Below are positions 15,919 through 26,212 of a stretch of 64,000 bases of DNA, piece by piece (position 1 is the stretch's first letter; each line of letters opens with the position of its first letter). The stretch covers positions 803,869 to 867,868 of the forward strand of contig NZ_FMUJ01000002.1 of assembly GCF_900100965.1 (NCBI RefSeq), read 5' to 3'. The DNA is from Variovorax sp. EL159. GTDB taxonomy: Bacteria; Pseudomonadota; Gammaproteobacteria; Burkholderiales; Burkholderiaceae_C. The translations under genes and the position numbers were made by a program. The notes under the pieces are model-generated. The model did not search any database and had not been told where the DNA came from. It worked only from the letters and a program-made list of their open reading frames with translations.

Positions 15919-17790
15919 TCAGGAGCCGCTGCGATCGCGCGGGGCACCCGCAGTGCGAACCTTGGGCGTTGCCGACGGCGATGCCGTCGGGTGAAGCAGG
16001 TTTTCTACCGCCTCGTTGTTCTCGCCGCCTCGAAGCGCCAGCGCCCGGTAGGGCGTGATCGTCGCGTTCACCTGCATGTTGGCCGAGACGCTCGCGATGT
16101 TGCCGGCCGAATCAGTGGCCCGTGCTTCGATGCTGGCGTAGCCCGCTGCACTGGGCGTCCAGTTGCAGGTGTAGGGCGCGGCCTTCACGGTGCACAGCGT
16201 CTTGCCGTCGACGATGAACTGCAACTCGGCAACACCGGCGTCGGCCTGCACCGCGGCGGACAGCGTTGTCGCCGTCTTCACCCCGGTGGCGGCCGGCACG
16301 GCCACCGACACCACGGGCGGCGTGGTCTGCGCCGGCGGATTGACCATCACGTTCGCAGTCGCCATCGCCGAATTGCCGGCGGCGTCGACACCGATCACGC
16401 GGATCGTCTGCATGCCCGGCGCCAGCGGTGTCCATATGCAGGTGTAGGGCGGCGTGTCGAAGGTGCAGATCGGAATGCCGTCCGTGCCCGCGACCTTCAC
16501 GCCCCACACGCCGACGTTGTCGACCACCGCGGGCGCGATGGTCACGGGCTGGCCCACCGTGGCCATGGCCGGTGCCGACAGCGACACCGTCGGCGGCGTC
16601 GTGTCGACCGCGCCCAGCGCCACGTCGATCGTGAAGGTCGACTGGCCCTTCACGGCCTTCTGCTCGAAGGCATCGAAGATCGTGAACCAGCTTGCCATCG
16701 GCGCCCGGCCCGGTGCCGAGGCCTTGACCAGCAGTGTCGATTTGGCGCTGTTGAAGCAGGTGAAGCCGCAATCCCAATCGAAGGCGAAGTGGCCCGCCGC
16801 ATCCGCCGTGCCTTGCACCAGCAGGCTCATCGGCTGCTGCGGCGACGCGCCCGTGTGCCGCCACACCGACACCTGCGCGCCGGGCAGCGCTGCGCCCGTG
16901 TCGCGGTCGGTGATGCGCACCTGCGTGGCCGTGGTGCCCGCCATGTACTTCGACGTGCCGAACTTCGGCCAGTCGCTCCAGTCGGTGTTGATGTTGGCCT
17001 TGGTGCCCGCCGTGAAGCGGATCATGTTCAGCGTGATCACGCGGTTGGTGGCCGGATCGCGCCGCTGCTCGAACACCGTGCCGAGCAGCGGGTCGAGCCG
17101 CCAGCTCTGGCGTGTCCACCAGTAGCGGTCGGTGTCGCTCATCAGGGCCAGGTCGGCCTGCGGCGCGGTGCCGGTGGTGTCTTTCACCATCGCGGCGTTG
17201 TAGTACTCGCCCGCGCCGGCGCCGAACACGTGTTCGAGCTCGTGCAGCAGCGTCTTGAGCTGGCGGCCCAGATAGTCTTTCTCGGTGGATTCGGGCGCGG
17301 CCGCGGTGATGGCACGCGACAGGTGCAGCGGGTCGTGGATCGCGATCCAGTTCAGGTTCCAGGTCACGCCTTTTTGCGGAAAGGTCCAGCTCGCGGCCAG
17401 TCCGCCGTGGCTGTAGCCCTTCGTCGACTTCGAGACGCACACCGCGATTTCGCCATCGACCAGCCCACTGTGGCTGCAAGGCGGGGCCGAGGCGGGCGCG
17501 ATCAGCTGCAGGTCGCTCGCCGGGTTGAACACAAAGCTGCGCACGGTCTCGCGCGTGAACACTGTGTTGACGTCGGCCACGTACTGCGCAAGGCGCCGGC
17601 CTGCTTCCGCGGGGCCGATTTCATCGGCCAACGCCGGGTCGACGTAGAACTTCAGGCGATGCACGCTGTGTGGTGCATTGCCGACACTGTTCAGCTCGGC
17701 CTGGGCCGTACCGGGTGCCATCAGCACACCGAAAAACAGCGCCACGACAGAGGGAAGAACACGAGAAAGGAGCGAGGAGGTTGCGCCCAT
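15919..17790 (-). CDS. Secreted Ig-like repeat protein with a zinc-protease HExxH motif
   Basis: A 623-residue exported protein. A signal peptide ends at about APGTAQAEL. Residues 30-330 are unassigned but contain LLHELEHVFGAGAGEYYN, an HExxH motif (HELEH) that suggests a metalloprotease. Then comes a Greek-key-like segment and two tandem Ig-like repeats of about 90 residues (each ending with PYTCIWTP or PYTCNWTP and an AAGN motif). The ATG at 17790 gives a clean signal peptide; a GTG at 17841 with GAGG seven bases upstream would add 17 residues. The gene ends 11 bases from the tRNA-Cys and converges with the array. Secreted protease activity is inferred from the motif; a third zinc ligand is not identified. 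Confidence 0.7.
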   Translation of the reverse strand: MGATSSLLSRVLPSVVALFFGVLMAPGTAQAELNSVGNAPHSVHRLKFYVDPALADEIGPAEAGRRLAQYVADVNTVFTRETVRSFVFNPASDLQLIAPASAPPCSHSGLVDGEIAVCVSKSTKGYSHGGLAASWTFPQKGVTWNLNWIAIHDPLHLSRAITAAAPESTEKDYLGRQLKTLLHELEHVFGAGAGEYYNAAMVKDTTGTAPQADLALMSDTDRYWWTRQSWRLDPLLGTVFEQRRDPATNRVITLNMIRFTAGTKANINTDWSDWPKFGTSKYMAGTTATQVRITDRDTGAALPGAQVSVWRHTGASPQQPMSLLVQGTADAAGHFAFDWDCGFTCFNSAKSTLLVKASAPGRAPMASWFTIFDAFEQKAVKGQSTFTIDVALGAVDTTPPTVSLSAPAMATVGQPVTIAPAVVDNVGVWGVKVAGTDGIPICTFDTPPYTCIWTPLAPGMQTIRVIGVDAAGNSAMATANVMVNPPAQTTPPVVSVAVPAATGVKTATTLSAAVQADAGVAELQFIVDGKTLCTVKAAPYTCNWTPSAAGYASIEARATDSAGNIASVSANMQVNATITPYRALALRGGENNEAVENLLHPTASPSATPKVRTAGAPRDRSGS

Positions 17791-17824
17791 CTGTTCGTGC
17801 GTTTGTGTATCAAAAATGTAAGAT

Positions 17825-17845
17825 TTTTGTGATTTAAACACAAAA
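17825..17845. promoter_or_regulatory. Palindrome upstream of the secreted-protein gene
   Basis: TTTTGTG and CACAAAA are perfect 7-base arms around ATTTAAA. The site resembles CRP/FNR-type operators (TGTGA on one side) and lies 35 bases before the ATG at 17790, overlapping the alternative GTG. Confidence 0.35.
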
Positions 17846-18394
17846 GAGCCTCATTTTTTACACATCTGAAACAGATGGGGTTCAGCCGGAAGAAGGCGGA
17901 CAAGGTCACAAGCCCGTCACGAGCGGGTAGAAAAATCCGCCGCCTTTCCTGGGGTCTCGGTGCCGGCCGGCTCGCTCCGCGTGCCGACAAGACCGTGATG
18001 CCTCTACAGAAACGTTTTTCGCAATTTGAATTGCGTGTAATTATTTTGTTTGAGAAATTGAAAATCGGGATTTAAAACTTATTACTTTATTCCCTCGATG
18101 CTTGAAAAGGCTGGCAACAAAATTTCGTGAGAAATAGCGAGTCGCTGGGCAAAGTTTGTTAAAAACGAAAGCGCTTTGTCACGTACAGGCTGCAATATGG
18201 CTGTACGTTCGATTTGCAAGTGTTGATTGCTTGGCCGCTGTAAGGCAAAAGCCTTGCATTGAAAAATAACAGCCCTGACTCCTGTGTCACCAGAAGCTGG
18301 GCATTGATGGCGGTCTGTCTATTTCGGGGTTGCCGTCCCGCAAAGGGAGGCAGCGGGTGCAATGGTGTCCTGAGGGGCAGGGAGCTTCCAAAGA
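17846..18394. other. AT-rich intergenic region before vgrG, no gene seen
   Basis: About 550 bases, clearly AT-richer than the flanks between 18010 and 18260, with no frame that carries a ribosome site and no clear terminator. It must hold the vgrG promoter, but I could not pick one confidently. The AT content suggests the left edge of an acquired T6SS cargo unit. Confidence 0.5.
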
Positions 18395-20938
18395 ATGAAT
18401 CGCAGCTTCATAGCCCACAGTTCTCTGGGCGAGCGGCTCAAGTTCCGGTCGATGACGGGACAGGAGCGCATCTCGACGCTCTTCGAGTCGCGGGTGCGGC
18501 TCGTCAGCGACATGTCCAGCATCTCGGCCAAGCGCATGCTGGGCGAGGACATGACCGTCGAGGTGAACCTCGCCACCGAACTGGGCGGCGCGGGCACGCG
18601 CTTTTTCAGCGGGCAGGTCACGCGCTTTGCCTATGTCGGCAAGGACGACGGCGACATGTGCGTCTATGAGGCCGTATTGCGGCCCTGGCTCTGGTACGCC
18701 ACCCGGCGATCCGACTTCAAGATCTTCCAGTTCAAGACGGTGCCCGAGATCCTGCAAGAGGTGCTGGCGCCCTACGGCTTTGCCATCGACGCCAAGCTCA
18801 GCGGCAGCTACCGCTCCTGGGATTACTGCGTGCAGTATTCCGAGACCGACTTCAGCTTCGTCAGCCGGCTGATGGAGCTCGAAGGCATCTACTACTACTT
18901 CGCCCACAGCAAGGGCAGCCATCAGCTGGTGCTGTGCGACGGCCCCGAATCGCACGCGAGCTTGCCGAGCGGGCCAGTCAAGGTGCCCTACCACGCGGGC
19001 GTGCTCGCGGCCCAGATCCTCGAGCAGGACTTCATCGACACCTGGAGCCACAGCGAAGACATCGCGTCGGGCCACTTTGCGGCCGACGACTACGACTTCA
19101 AGAAGCCCAACGCAGAGATCGACACCCTGCGCCGCCAACCCGCCGGCCACAGCCGCGACAGCTACGAGCTGTACGACTGGCCAGGCGGGTACACCGAACT
19201 GGGCGATGGCGAAAACTACGCGCGCCTGCGCCTCGAGCAACAGGTCGGGCGGCGCGAACTCATCGAGGCCGAAGGCAACCTGCGCCACATCGCGCCCGGC
19301 TACCTGTTCGACCTGGCCAGGCATCCGAACGACGAGGAAAACAGGCGCTACCTGATCGAGGCCGCGACCTACGACTTTCAGGAAAACGCCTTGCGCGTGG
19401 ACGGCGCCGCCGGCGCGGCCTACAGCGAATCCACCAGCGGCACGAGCTACCGGCAGGCCTTCGAGGTGTTGCCCGACAACGCGCCGTACCGCACCGCCCG
19501 CGTCACGCCCAAGCCGCGCACCACCGGCCCGCAGACGGCGGTGGTGGTCGGCCCCGCGGGCGAAGAGATCTATACCGACGAATACGGCCGCATCAAGGTG
19601 CAGTTTCACTGGGACCGCTACGGCAAGATGGACGAGAACTCCTCCTGCTGGATTCGCGTGTCGCAGACCTGGGCTGGCAGCAACTACGGCGCGATGAACA
19701 TTCCGCGCATCGGCCAGGAAGTGATCGTCGATTTTCTGAACGGCGACCCCGACTACCCGATCGTCACCGGTCGCGTCTACAACGCTGCGCAGATGCCACC
19801 GTGGGAGCTGCCCCGGCACAAGACCCAGTCGGGCATCCAGACGCACTGGAGCAAGGGCGGCGGTGGCAAGCACATGCTGCGCTTCGAAGACAGCAAGGGC
19901 ACCGAGCACATCGAACTGTCGACAGACTACGGCAACACCCATCTGCACATGGGGTACCTGATGAACCAGGGCTCCGAGGTGCAGCGCAGCTATGGCTTTG
20001 AATTGCGCACGAACGAGTGGGGCTCGATCCGGGCGGACAAAGGGTTGCTGCTGACGACGTACACGCAGGACTTCACTCAGAAAATCTCGCGCGACAACCC
20101 CGACGGCCATCAACAGTTGGGCGACATGCTGCAACACACCGAGGGTCTGATGCTGCAGGCCGAGCAGGCCGTGTCAGAGACCAAGGCGTTATTGGGCACC
20201 TTGAAGGACGCGCGCTCGAGCAGCCTGGGGCCCATGCTTTCCTCCATCGTCGGTGCAGCAACCGGCGCTGGTGCGGCTGAAACCGGCATGCCTCAAAGTG
20301 GCGACCCCGCGATGTCGGAGTCGAAGCAACTGCTGTCGGACAGCAAACAGGTCGACAAGCCTATCGTGTCGATCGTCAGTCCCGAAGGCCAATCGATCAT
20401 CAGTCCGAAGCCCGTCGTGATCAGCAGCGGCCAAAGTGTCTCGATGCACGTGAAGAACAGCATCACTCTGTCGAGCGGCGCGCAGGTTACCCACTTGGTC
20501 AAATGTGGAATGTTCACCCACGTCAATACCGGTGGTGCCGTCACCGTGGTTTCAGCAGGGGACATCGCCCACACGGCGAAGACTGGGGCGATGAATCTCG
20601 TGTCTCTGCTCAACAACAGCCTGACATCGACAGCCGGCGATGCCAACGTCGAGGGCAAGAACAACGTGCTGGTCAAGGCAGAAACCACAGGTATCAAGAT
20701 CACAGCCCCCAAGCGGATCGAGCTCGTGTGTGGTCCGACAAAGATCGTGATGGATGGCGACGCTGGAACCATCACCTTCGAAGCGCCCAACCAGGTCTCC
20801 ATGGAGTCCACGGCGGCCAATCTGTCGTTCAAGGCCAAGACCAAGATTGGGGCCGAAGGTGATACGGGGGTGCTGGACTTCACGGGAACATTGGCCCAGT
20901 ACGGTTCGGAGATACACCTGAACCCAGACAAGTCCTGA
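18395..20938 (+). CDS. vgrG: Type VI secretion spike protein VgrG (TssI)
   Basis: An 847-residue VgrG. The gp27-like base occupies about residues 1-380 (YCVQYSETDFSFVSRLMELEGIYYYF is the familiar core, split here over YSETDFSFVSRLMELEG). The gp5-like OB fold follows (DEYGRIKVQFHWDR, IRVSQTWAG, DPDYPIVTGRVYN), then a DUF2345 beta-helix at about 640-790. GGGAG lies ten bases before the ATG. No enzymatic carboxy extension is recognised. It tips the T6SS tube and would carry the RHS effector encoded downstream. No tss structural genes are in the window. Confidence 0.93.
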   Translation: MNRSFIAHSSLGERLKFRSMTGQERISTLFESRVRLVSDMSSISAKRMLGEDMTVEVNLATELGGAGTRFFSGQVTRFAYVGKDDGDMCVYEAVLRPWLWYATRRSDFKIFQFKTVPEILQEVLAPYGFAIDAKLSGSYRSWDYCVQYSETDFSFVSRLMELEGIYYYFAHSKGSHQLVLCDGPESHASLPSGPVKVPYHAGVLAAQILEQDFIDTWSHSEDIASGHFAADDYDFKKPNAEIDTLRRQPAGHSRDSYELYDWPGGYTELGDGENYARLRLEQQVGRRELIEAEGNLRHIAPGYLFDLARHPNDEENRRYLIEAATYDFQENALRVDGAAGAAYSESTSGTSYRQAFEVLPDNAPYRTARVTPKPRTTGPQTAVVVGPAGEEIYTDEYGRIKVQFHWDRYGKMDENSSCWIRVSQTWAGSNYGAMNIPRIGQEVIVDFLNGDPDYPIVTGRVYNAAQMPPWELPRHKTQSGIQTHWSKGGGGKHMLRFEDSKGTEHIELSTDYGNTHLHMGYLMNQGSEVQRSYGFELRTNEWGSIRADKGLLLTTYTQDFTQKISRDNPDGHQQLGDMLQHTEGLMLQAEQAVSETKALLGTLKDARSSSLGPMLSSIVGAATGAGAAETGMPQSGDPAMSESKQLLSDSKQVDKPIVSIVSPEGQSIISPKPVVISSGQSVSMHVKNSITLSSGAQVTHLVKCGMFTHVNTGGAVTVVSAGDIAHTAKTGAMNLVSLLNNSLTSTAGDANVEGKNNVLVKAETTGIKITAPKRIELVCGPTKIVMDGDAGTITFEAPNQVSMESTAANLSFKAKTKIGAEGDTGVLDFTGTLAQYGSEIHLNPDKS

Positions 20939-21010
20939 GCTGGATTGGTGGCCGGCGGGAGTACTGGCGTCAGGGCGCCAAGGCCCTGCGGTGTTACCGG
21001 AGGAAAAACC

Positions 21011-21448
21011 ATGAAATACGTCACCCAAGAACTCGAACTCAATCTTCCCGAGCCCTTTCAGGATCGCAGTGTCAACGCCTTGCTGTTGGGCAGCAAGCAG
21101 CCGCCGGACTTCAATCTGGTGATCAGCCGGGATGTGATTCCCCAAGGTGCAGTCCTCGATGAGATCGTCAGGAAGCAGATGAAGTCCATCGCTTCGGCGC
21201 AGGAGAATTTCAAAGAGCTGCAGCCTGCAACCAGGCGCATGGTGAGCAAGGTCGACGCAAGCCAAGTCGAGGCTATTGAAATTGCAGTGCGCTACAAGAA
21301 CAAGGGCAATGTGGTTTTCCAGCGCCATCTGTACATGAGTGCTGGTGGTCGAAAAATCCTGATCATCGTGGGAACGACCGTGGGCCTCTGGGAGGCCAAA
21401 GACGACGCCACCTGGAGCCAATTGATTGACAGCGTGCGGCTTCAGTAG
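21011..21448 (+). CDS. DcrB/DUF1795-family T6SS effector chaperone (Eag type)
   Basis: A 145-residue protein beginning MKYVTQELELNLPEPFQDRS with GGAGG eight bases before the ATG. The fold family DcrB/DUF1795 includes the Eag chaperones that shield the prePAAR transmembrane segments of RHS effectors and load them on VgrG. It sits exactly between vgrG and the PAAR-RHS gene, whose amino terminus has such membrane segments. It lacks a signal peptide, which fits a cytoplasmic chaperone. Confidence 0.82.
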   Translation: MKYVTQELELNLPEPFQDRSVNALLLGSKQPPDFNLVISRDVIPQGAVLDEIVRKQMKSIASAQENFKELQPATRRMVSKVDASQVEAIEIAVRYKNKGNVVFQRHLYMSAGGRKILIIVGTTVGLWEAKDDATWSQLIDSVRLQ

Positions 21449-21505
21449 CCGGCGGGCTCCTTCTTTCTTGCGCCATCGCCTTACCACTTCCTTCAGGGCC
21501 ATTTC

Positions 21506-24500
21506 ATGCCAGAAGCCGCGCGCCATTTGGATGAGATATCGCATAGCCATGCAGAGCTGGGTTTTTGGCTAGGAACGGCAGCCGCTTGCGTTGTCGGTGG
21601 GCTGGCCAGTTGGGGGCTTGGGGCTGCACTGGCGGGCATGGCTTGTGTGTTTCCATTCGGGACCATTGCCGCCATTGCCATCGGGGTGGTGGTGGGCGTG
21701 GCAGCCATTGGGCCGGCAGCCGATTTCGTGCAATCGACCGGTGAGGCGATAGGGCGAACATTCACGTACGTCACGGGGACGTTGAATGCCATCGGTTCCG
21801 CCAACGTCCTGGTCAACAAGAGAGCTGCGTATCGTGCGCACATGGCTGCAGTCGACTTTGCCGATTGCAGCGACCATCCGTCGCCGAAGCACAGTCCTGT
21901 GATCGAGGGTGCGACAAGCGTATGGATCAATGGCATGCGTGCTGCCCGCAAGGGCGATGCCGTGGATTGCGATGCCAAGATCAGTTCCGGTTCCGGCAAT
22001 GTGATCTTTGGCTCTCCGCCGGTGGCGATCGCGAACAAGCGCTCGCAGGAAATTTCTGACGATGAGCGCAAATATGCCGGCTATGCGCGTTTTGCAGCCG
22101 AGTTGATCGGTGGTGCTGCCTCAGGGGTTGGCAAGAAATTGCCGTGTTTCTTGGCGAATGTGGCAGTAGGTCTTGGAATTGCCGCTGGTGCGAGCGCGAC
22201 CGGACTCAGCTTGCCCAGCTTCGACTACGGCAGCCGAGGCGGCAACAGCTTTGGCACCTGGCTTGGAAATTCTCTGCAAGGCAAGCCAGTGCATGTGCCC
22301 ACGGGGGCCAAGATCATTCCATTCGAAGATGACGTCGTCTTGCCTGGGCCGCTGCCCCTGGTGTGGTCCCGCTTCTACAGCTCCAAAGATGCGCGTGTTG
22401 GAATCATGGGGCAAGGTTGGGTAACGCCGGGCGCTCTGGAACTTGTGTTCAAGAATGGGCAAATCCACTACATGGGCCCGCAGGGACGCGAACTGACATT
22501 CCCTGACGTGGCGCCTGGAAGCAAGAATTACTTTGTCTCCGAGCAGTTCCAGATCGTTCGCACGCCTGGTGGCCACTACATCGTGGCCTATCCCGGTGAT
22601 GGCATGGTCTACGAGTTCGGTCCGCGTCGCACCTATTTCGAGGGCGAGCGTCTGGCGCTGAAGATTGCGGCAGATCTGCATCACAACACCATCGAATACG
22701 AGTATGACGAAGCAGGACTGCTGCGCGGGATCGGCAGCAGCAACGGGCATCGACTGGCCTTGCACTACAGCTCCGACAACCCGGCGCACGCGCGCTTGTT
22801 GAGGGTCGAGCGTCTGAGTGGCGCCGTGCCGGTCGTTCTGGTCAGCTACCGGTACAGCGATGCGGGCGATCTGGTCGAGGTGATTGATCGCGAGGGGCAG
22901 TCGGTTCGCAGCTTCGCATACGACAACCACATGATGGTGTACCAGCGCTTCAGGAGCGGCTTGAGTTGCCATTACACGTGGGACGAATTGAGCCCGAGTG
23001 GCCGTGTGCTGAGGCATTGGCTCGACGACGGGGAGTCCTACGAATTCAGCTATGGGGCACCTGACGCCGGTGGCAACTATGCAGTGCGTTGTGTGGATCA
23101 GCTTCTGCGGGTGCAGCACTGGACCTGCAATGCCGACAAGCTGGTGACTTCCTACACCAACGCCTTGGGCGAGCGCAGCGAGATCGAATGGAACGAACTG
23201 CAGCGCATGACCCGCCACACCCTGCCTGGCGGTGGTGAGTACCGTTTCGTCTACGACGCGCGCGGGCAGTTGGCAACCCTGCAGGATCCGCTCGATCGCA
23301 TCGTCACCTTGCGTTGGGAGGATCGACTGGGAAAGTTGTCCAAGCTGGTGGGCTATGACGGCCAAGCCTGGTTCTACACCTACAACGACCAAGGCGACTT
23401 GACCGAAGTCACAGGGCCGAATGGCGTGAGCCAATCGGCGGTCTACGACGAAGCGGGGCTACCGGTGTTGGTGACAGACGCCCGAGGCGGCGTGACTCGG
23501 TATGGCTACAACCCGCAAGCCCAAATGGTGAGCTTTACCGATTGCTCGCGTCGGACCACCCACTACTACTACAACGCCGAACACGACCTGATTCAGGAAA
23601 CGGATGCGCTGAACCAGAGCACCCGATATCAGTACAGCCACTCGGGGCAATTGCAGATCGTCAAGCTCGCGGATGGCGCCGAATATCGCTACGGTTACGA
23701 CACGACGGGGCAGATGGCCCTGGTCGAAGATCCGTTGAGGCATCGCACGCAGTACCGCTACAACCCCCGTGGCCAACTCCTGGATCAACAAGATGCGGAG
23801 GGCCGGCGCGTCTTTCTTGGCTATGACAACGCGCAGCGCTTGCACAGACTCGTTAACGAGAACGGCGCGAGCTTCGAGTTCATTTACGACGCGGCCGACC
23901 GCATCGTCGAAGAGCGCCGCGTGGGTGGCTCGCGCGTGCAGATCGCGTATGACGCCAATGGCTGGCCTGTGACTGTTGTCCAGCATCCCGGCATCGGCGA
24001 TGACGATCTCGAACTCTTGAGACCCAGTGATGCCCGGCCGCCAGCACAGCCCTCGCGAACCGACCTTGTTCGCGATCGAGCAGGTCGACTGATCGAGAAG
24101 CGATGCGAGGATCACCATTACCGCTATCGTTACGACGCGCAGGATCGCTTGCTCGAAGCTGTCAAGCTTCAGGTGTTGCGCAGCGCTGGAGCTCAAAACT
24201 CCACGACCACGGTTGCCGCAATGGAGTTGCGGCCGCTGCACACCGTGCGCTTTGAATACGACCTGCTTGGCAACCTGATCGCCGAAACCAGCATCGACGA
24301 AACGACAGGCGAGCAGCACAGCATGCGCCATGCGCATGACGAGTTGGGCAATTGCACCCAGACGCTCTTGCCTGCATTGGCTGGGCAGACCGGCGGTCTG
24401 AGAGCTTTGAACTATCTCTACTATGGTTCGGGCCATCTTCACCAGATCAACCTGTCGCAGCAAGAGGGGGACGCGCCAGCCAGCCACATGCTCATCTGTG

Positions 24501-26212
24501 ACCTGGAGCGCGATGCGCTACATCGCGAGGTCGCACGGACGCAGGGGCAACTGGCAACCCGTTTTGCGTTGGATTCGCTGGGGCGTCGCGTGGCGATGTG
24601 GTGCCGTCCGGGTTCGTTGGCAGAACCTTTTGCGACACATGATCCCGCATGGCGTCAAGCGATCGAGAGTGCGGGTACTTCCCAGGCTCGTGTCCTCGAT
24701 GGATTGATGAAGGAGTACAGCTACGACGCCACGGGCGAGCTTAGACAAGCTCGCCACAGCATCCAGGGTGCGACCGGGCATCACTACGACGCCACCGGTC
24801 GCATTGAGGAGACTGTGCGCACGCCATTGCCCAGAGCGCGCATCGTGCCCGCCGAAACGGTCGCCACTCATGAACAGTTTGCCTACGACCCCGCAGGCAA
24901 TCTGCTCGACGCAGCATTGGGAGGCAACACGTTGCCTGAGCGCGCGCGTGGCTACGTGCGCGACAACCTCGTCCGTGTGTACGAGGACAAGCGATACACC
25001 TACGATGGCCACGGTCGGCTGATTCGAAAAAAATCGGGCAAGCACACCGAGCAGTTCCTCGAGTGGGATGCAGAAGACCGCCTGGTAGCAGTGCACACCA
25101 CCAGAAGACCTGGTACCGAGCATGCAATCACGCAGGTGACGCGCTTCGATTACGACGCGCTCGGAAGAAGGGTGGCGAAGCACGACGCCTTTGGCAGCAC
25201 GAGGTTCATCTGGGAGGGCATGCGGCTCATCGAGGAGCGGCGCGGTGCCCAAGTGGTGAGCTATGTGTATGAGCCCAACAGCTATGTGCCATTGGCGCGT
25301 TTGGACGCGCGTGGCGGCGAGATTGATGGGGGAGAGAGGGCCACAGCCAGCGGCTTGGAGGCTCCGGTGATCCGGCCTTCCGCATCGCCATTGCACGTGC
25401 CTCGAGCGGGTGGCGACTTGCCTTCATGTGAGATCTACTACTTCCACGCGAACCAGGTTGGGTTACCCGAGGAGTTGAGCAACAGTGAGGGGCGGCTGTG
25501 CTGGCGCGCCAGCTATCGAACCTGGGGCGCTACAGTTTCAGAGCAATGGGAATTGACCGCCCTTGACGGGCGGCAGGCCCCACCGAGCGAGCAGGGGCAC
25601 CAATTGGGCATTGAGCAAAACCTGCGTTTCCAAGGGCAGTATCTGGACAGGGATACGGGCCTGCACTACAACACTTTTCGCTTTTATGACCCTGATATTG
25701 GGCGATTCATCAGTCCAGATCCTATTGGACTGGCGGGAGGAATCAATTTAAATGGCTATGTTCCAAATCCGAGTGGATGGATTGATCCGTTGGGATGGGA
25801 CTGGAATTATTATCTGACCGATGCAAACGGAGAAATTTACTACCATGGCCGCGCCTCTGATTCTCAAACGCTGAGCGACGTCATGCGCCGCCACGGAGCC
25901 AATGTCGGGAAGGATGGTATTGCACGAATGCAGCCCGGCGACACCATCAATAGAACAACGCCCGTTGGTACCCCAAAAGATACTGTTCGAGGTATCGAAA
26001 ACTCAGGAACCAGAACGAAGGGTGTGCTTGGGCGAGGTGGGGACAGCGTTCGAGGGAATATTGACCAAGGCATTTCTGATGCCAAACTGAAAACGGATGC
26101 AGGCAAACGAAGAGTCGCGCTGGCGGAGGCGGAGATGAGCAGCAGAGGGGCGGCCTCTGCGGGAGAATTGAAGCCGCTGCAAAGTAAAACCATGAAGCCA
26201 AAGACTTGCTGA
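21506..26212 (+). CDS. PAAR-RHS type VI effector with GIY-YIG-like toxin tip
   Basis: A 1568-residue polymorphic toxin. Residues 18-80 contain two hydrophobic prePAAR segments, residues 122-172 a PAAR domain (VIEGATSVWINGMRAARKGD), and from about 255 the RHS shell begins with GKPVHVPTGAKI. YD repeats run to the conserved boundary RFISPDPIGLAGGINLNGY and DPLGW near residue 1430. The remaining 137 residues are the toxin: NYYLTDANGEIYYHGRAS resembles the GIY-YIG core of Tox-URI nucleases, followed by a Glu-containing segment (RGIENSG). Base composition drops sharply from about 25670, marking the exchangeable tip. The stop overlaps the next ATG. The nuclease assignment is tentative. Confidence 0.88.
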   Translation: MPEAARHLDEISHSHAELGFWLGTAAACVVGGLASWGLGAALAGMACVFPFGTIAAIAIGVVVGVAAIGPAADFVQSTGEAIGRTFTYVTGTLNAIGSANVLVNKRAAYRAHMAAVDFADCSDHPSPKHSPVIEGATSVWINGMRAARKGDAVDCDAKISSGSGNVIFGSPPVAIANKRSQEISDDERKYAGYARFAAELIGGAASGVGKKLPCFLANVAVGLGIAAGASATGLSLPSFDYGSRGGNSFGTWLGNSLQGKPVHVPTGAKIIPFEDDVVLPGPLPLVWSRFYSSKDARVGIMGQGWVTPGALELVFKNGQIHYMGPQGRELTFPDVAPGSKNYFVSEQFQIVRTPGGHYIVAYPGDGMVYEFGPRRTYFEGERLALKIAADLHHNTIEYEYDEAGLLRGIGSSNGHRLALHYSSDNPAHARLLRVERLSGAVPVVLVSYRYSDAGDLVEVIDREGQSVRSFAYDNHMMVYQRFRSGLSCHYTWDELSPSGRVLRHWLDDGESYEFSYGAPDAGGNYAVRCVDQLLRVQHWTCNADKLVTSYTNALGERSEIEWNELQRMTRHTLPGGGEYRFVYDARGQLATLQDPLDRIVTLRWEDRLGKLSKLVGYDGQAWFYTYNDQGDLTEVTGPNGVSQSAVYDEAGLPVLVTDARGGVTRYGYNPQAQMVSFTDCSRRTTHYYYNAEHDLIQETDALNQSTRYQYSHSGQLQIVKLADGAEYRYGYDTTGQMALVEDPLRHRTQYRYNPRGQLLDQQDAEGRRVFLGYDNAQRLHRLVNENGASFEFIYDAADRIVEERRVGGSRVQIAYDANGWPVTVVQHPGIGDDDLELLRPSDARPPAQPSRTDLVRDRAGRLIEKRCEDHHYRYRYDAQDRLLEAVKLQVLRSAGAQNSTTTVAAMELRPLHTVRFEYDLLGNLIAETSIDETTGEQHSMRHAHDELGNCTQTLLPALAGQTGGLRALNYLYYGSGHLHQINLSQQEGDAPASHMLICDLERDALHREVARTQGQLATRFALDSLGRRVAMWCRPGSLAEPFATHDPAWRQAIESAGTSQARVLDGLMKEYSYDATGELRQARHSIQGATGHHYDATGRIEETVRTPLPRARIVPAETVATHEQFAYDPAGNLLDAALGGNTLPERARGYVRDNLVRVYEDKRYTYDGHGRLIRKKSGKHTEQFLEWDAEDRLVAVHTTRRPGTEHAITQVTRFDYDALGRRVAKHDAFGSTRFIWEGMRLIEERRGAQVVSYVYEPNSYVPLARLDARGGEIDGGERATASGLEAPVIRPSASPLHVPRAGGDLPSCEIYYFHANQVGLPEELSNSEGRLCWRASYRTWGATVSEQWELTALDGRQAPPSEQGHQLGIEQNLRFQGQYLDRDTGLHYNTFRFYDPDIGRFISPDPIGLAGGINLNGYVPNPSGWIDPLGWDWNYYLTDANGEIYYHGRASDSQTLSDVMRRHGANVGKDGIARMQPGDTINRTTPVGTPKDTVRGIENSGTRTKGVLGRGGDSVRGNIDQGISDAKLKTDAGKRRVALAEAEMSSRGAASAGELKPLQSKTMKPKTC

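Noticed and set aside
18287..20137. 616-codon open frame antisense to vgrG
   Set aside because: Low-complexity translation without domains; vgrG on the other strand is certain.
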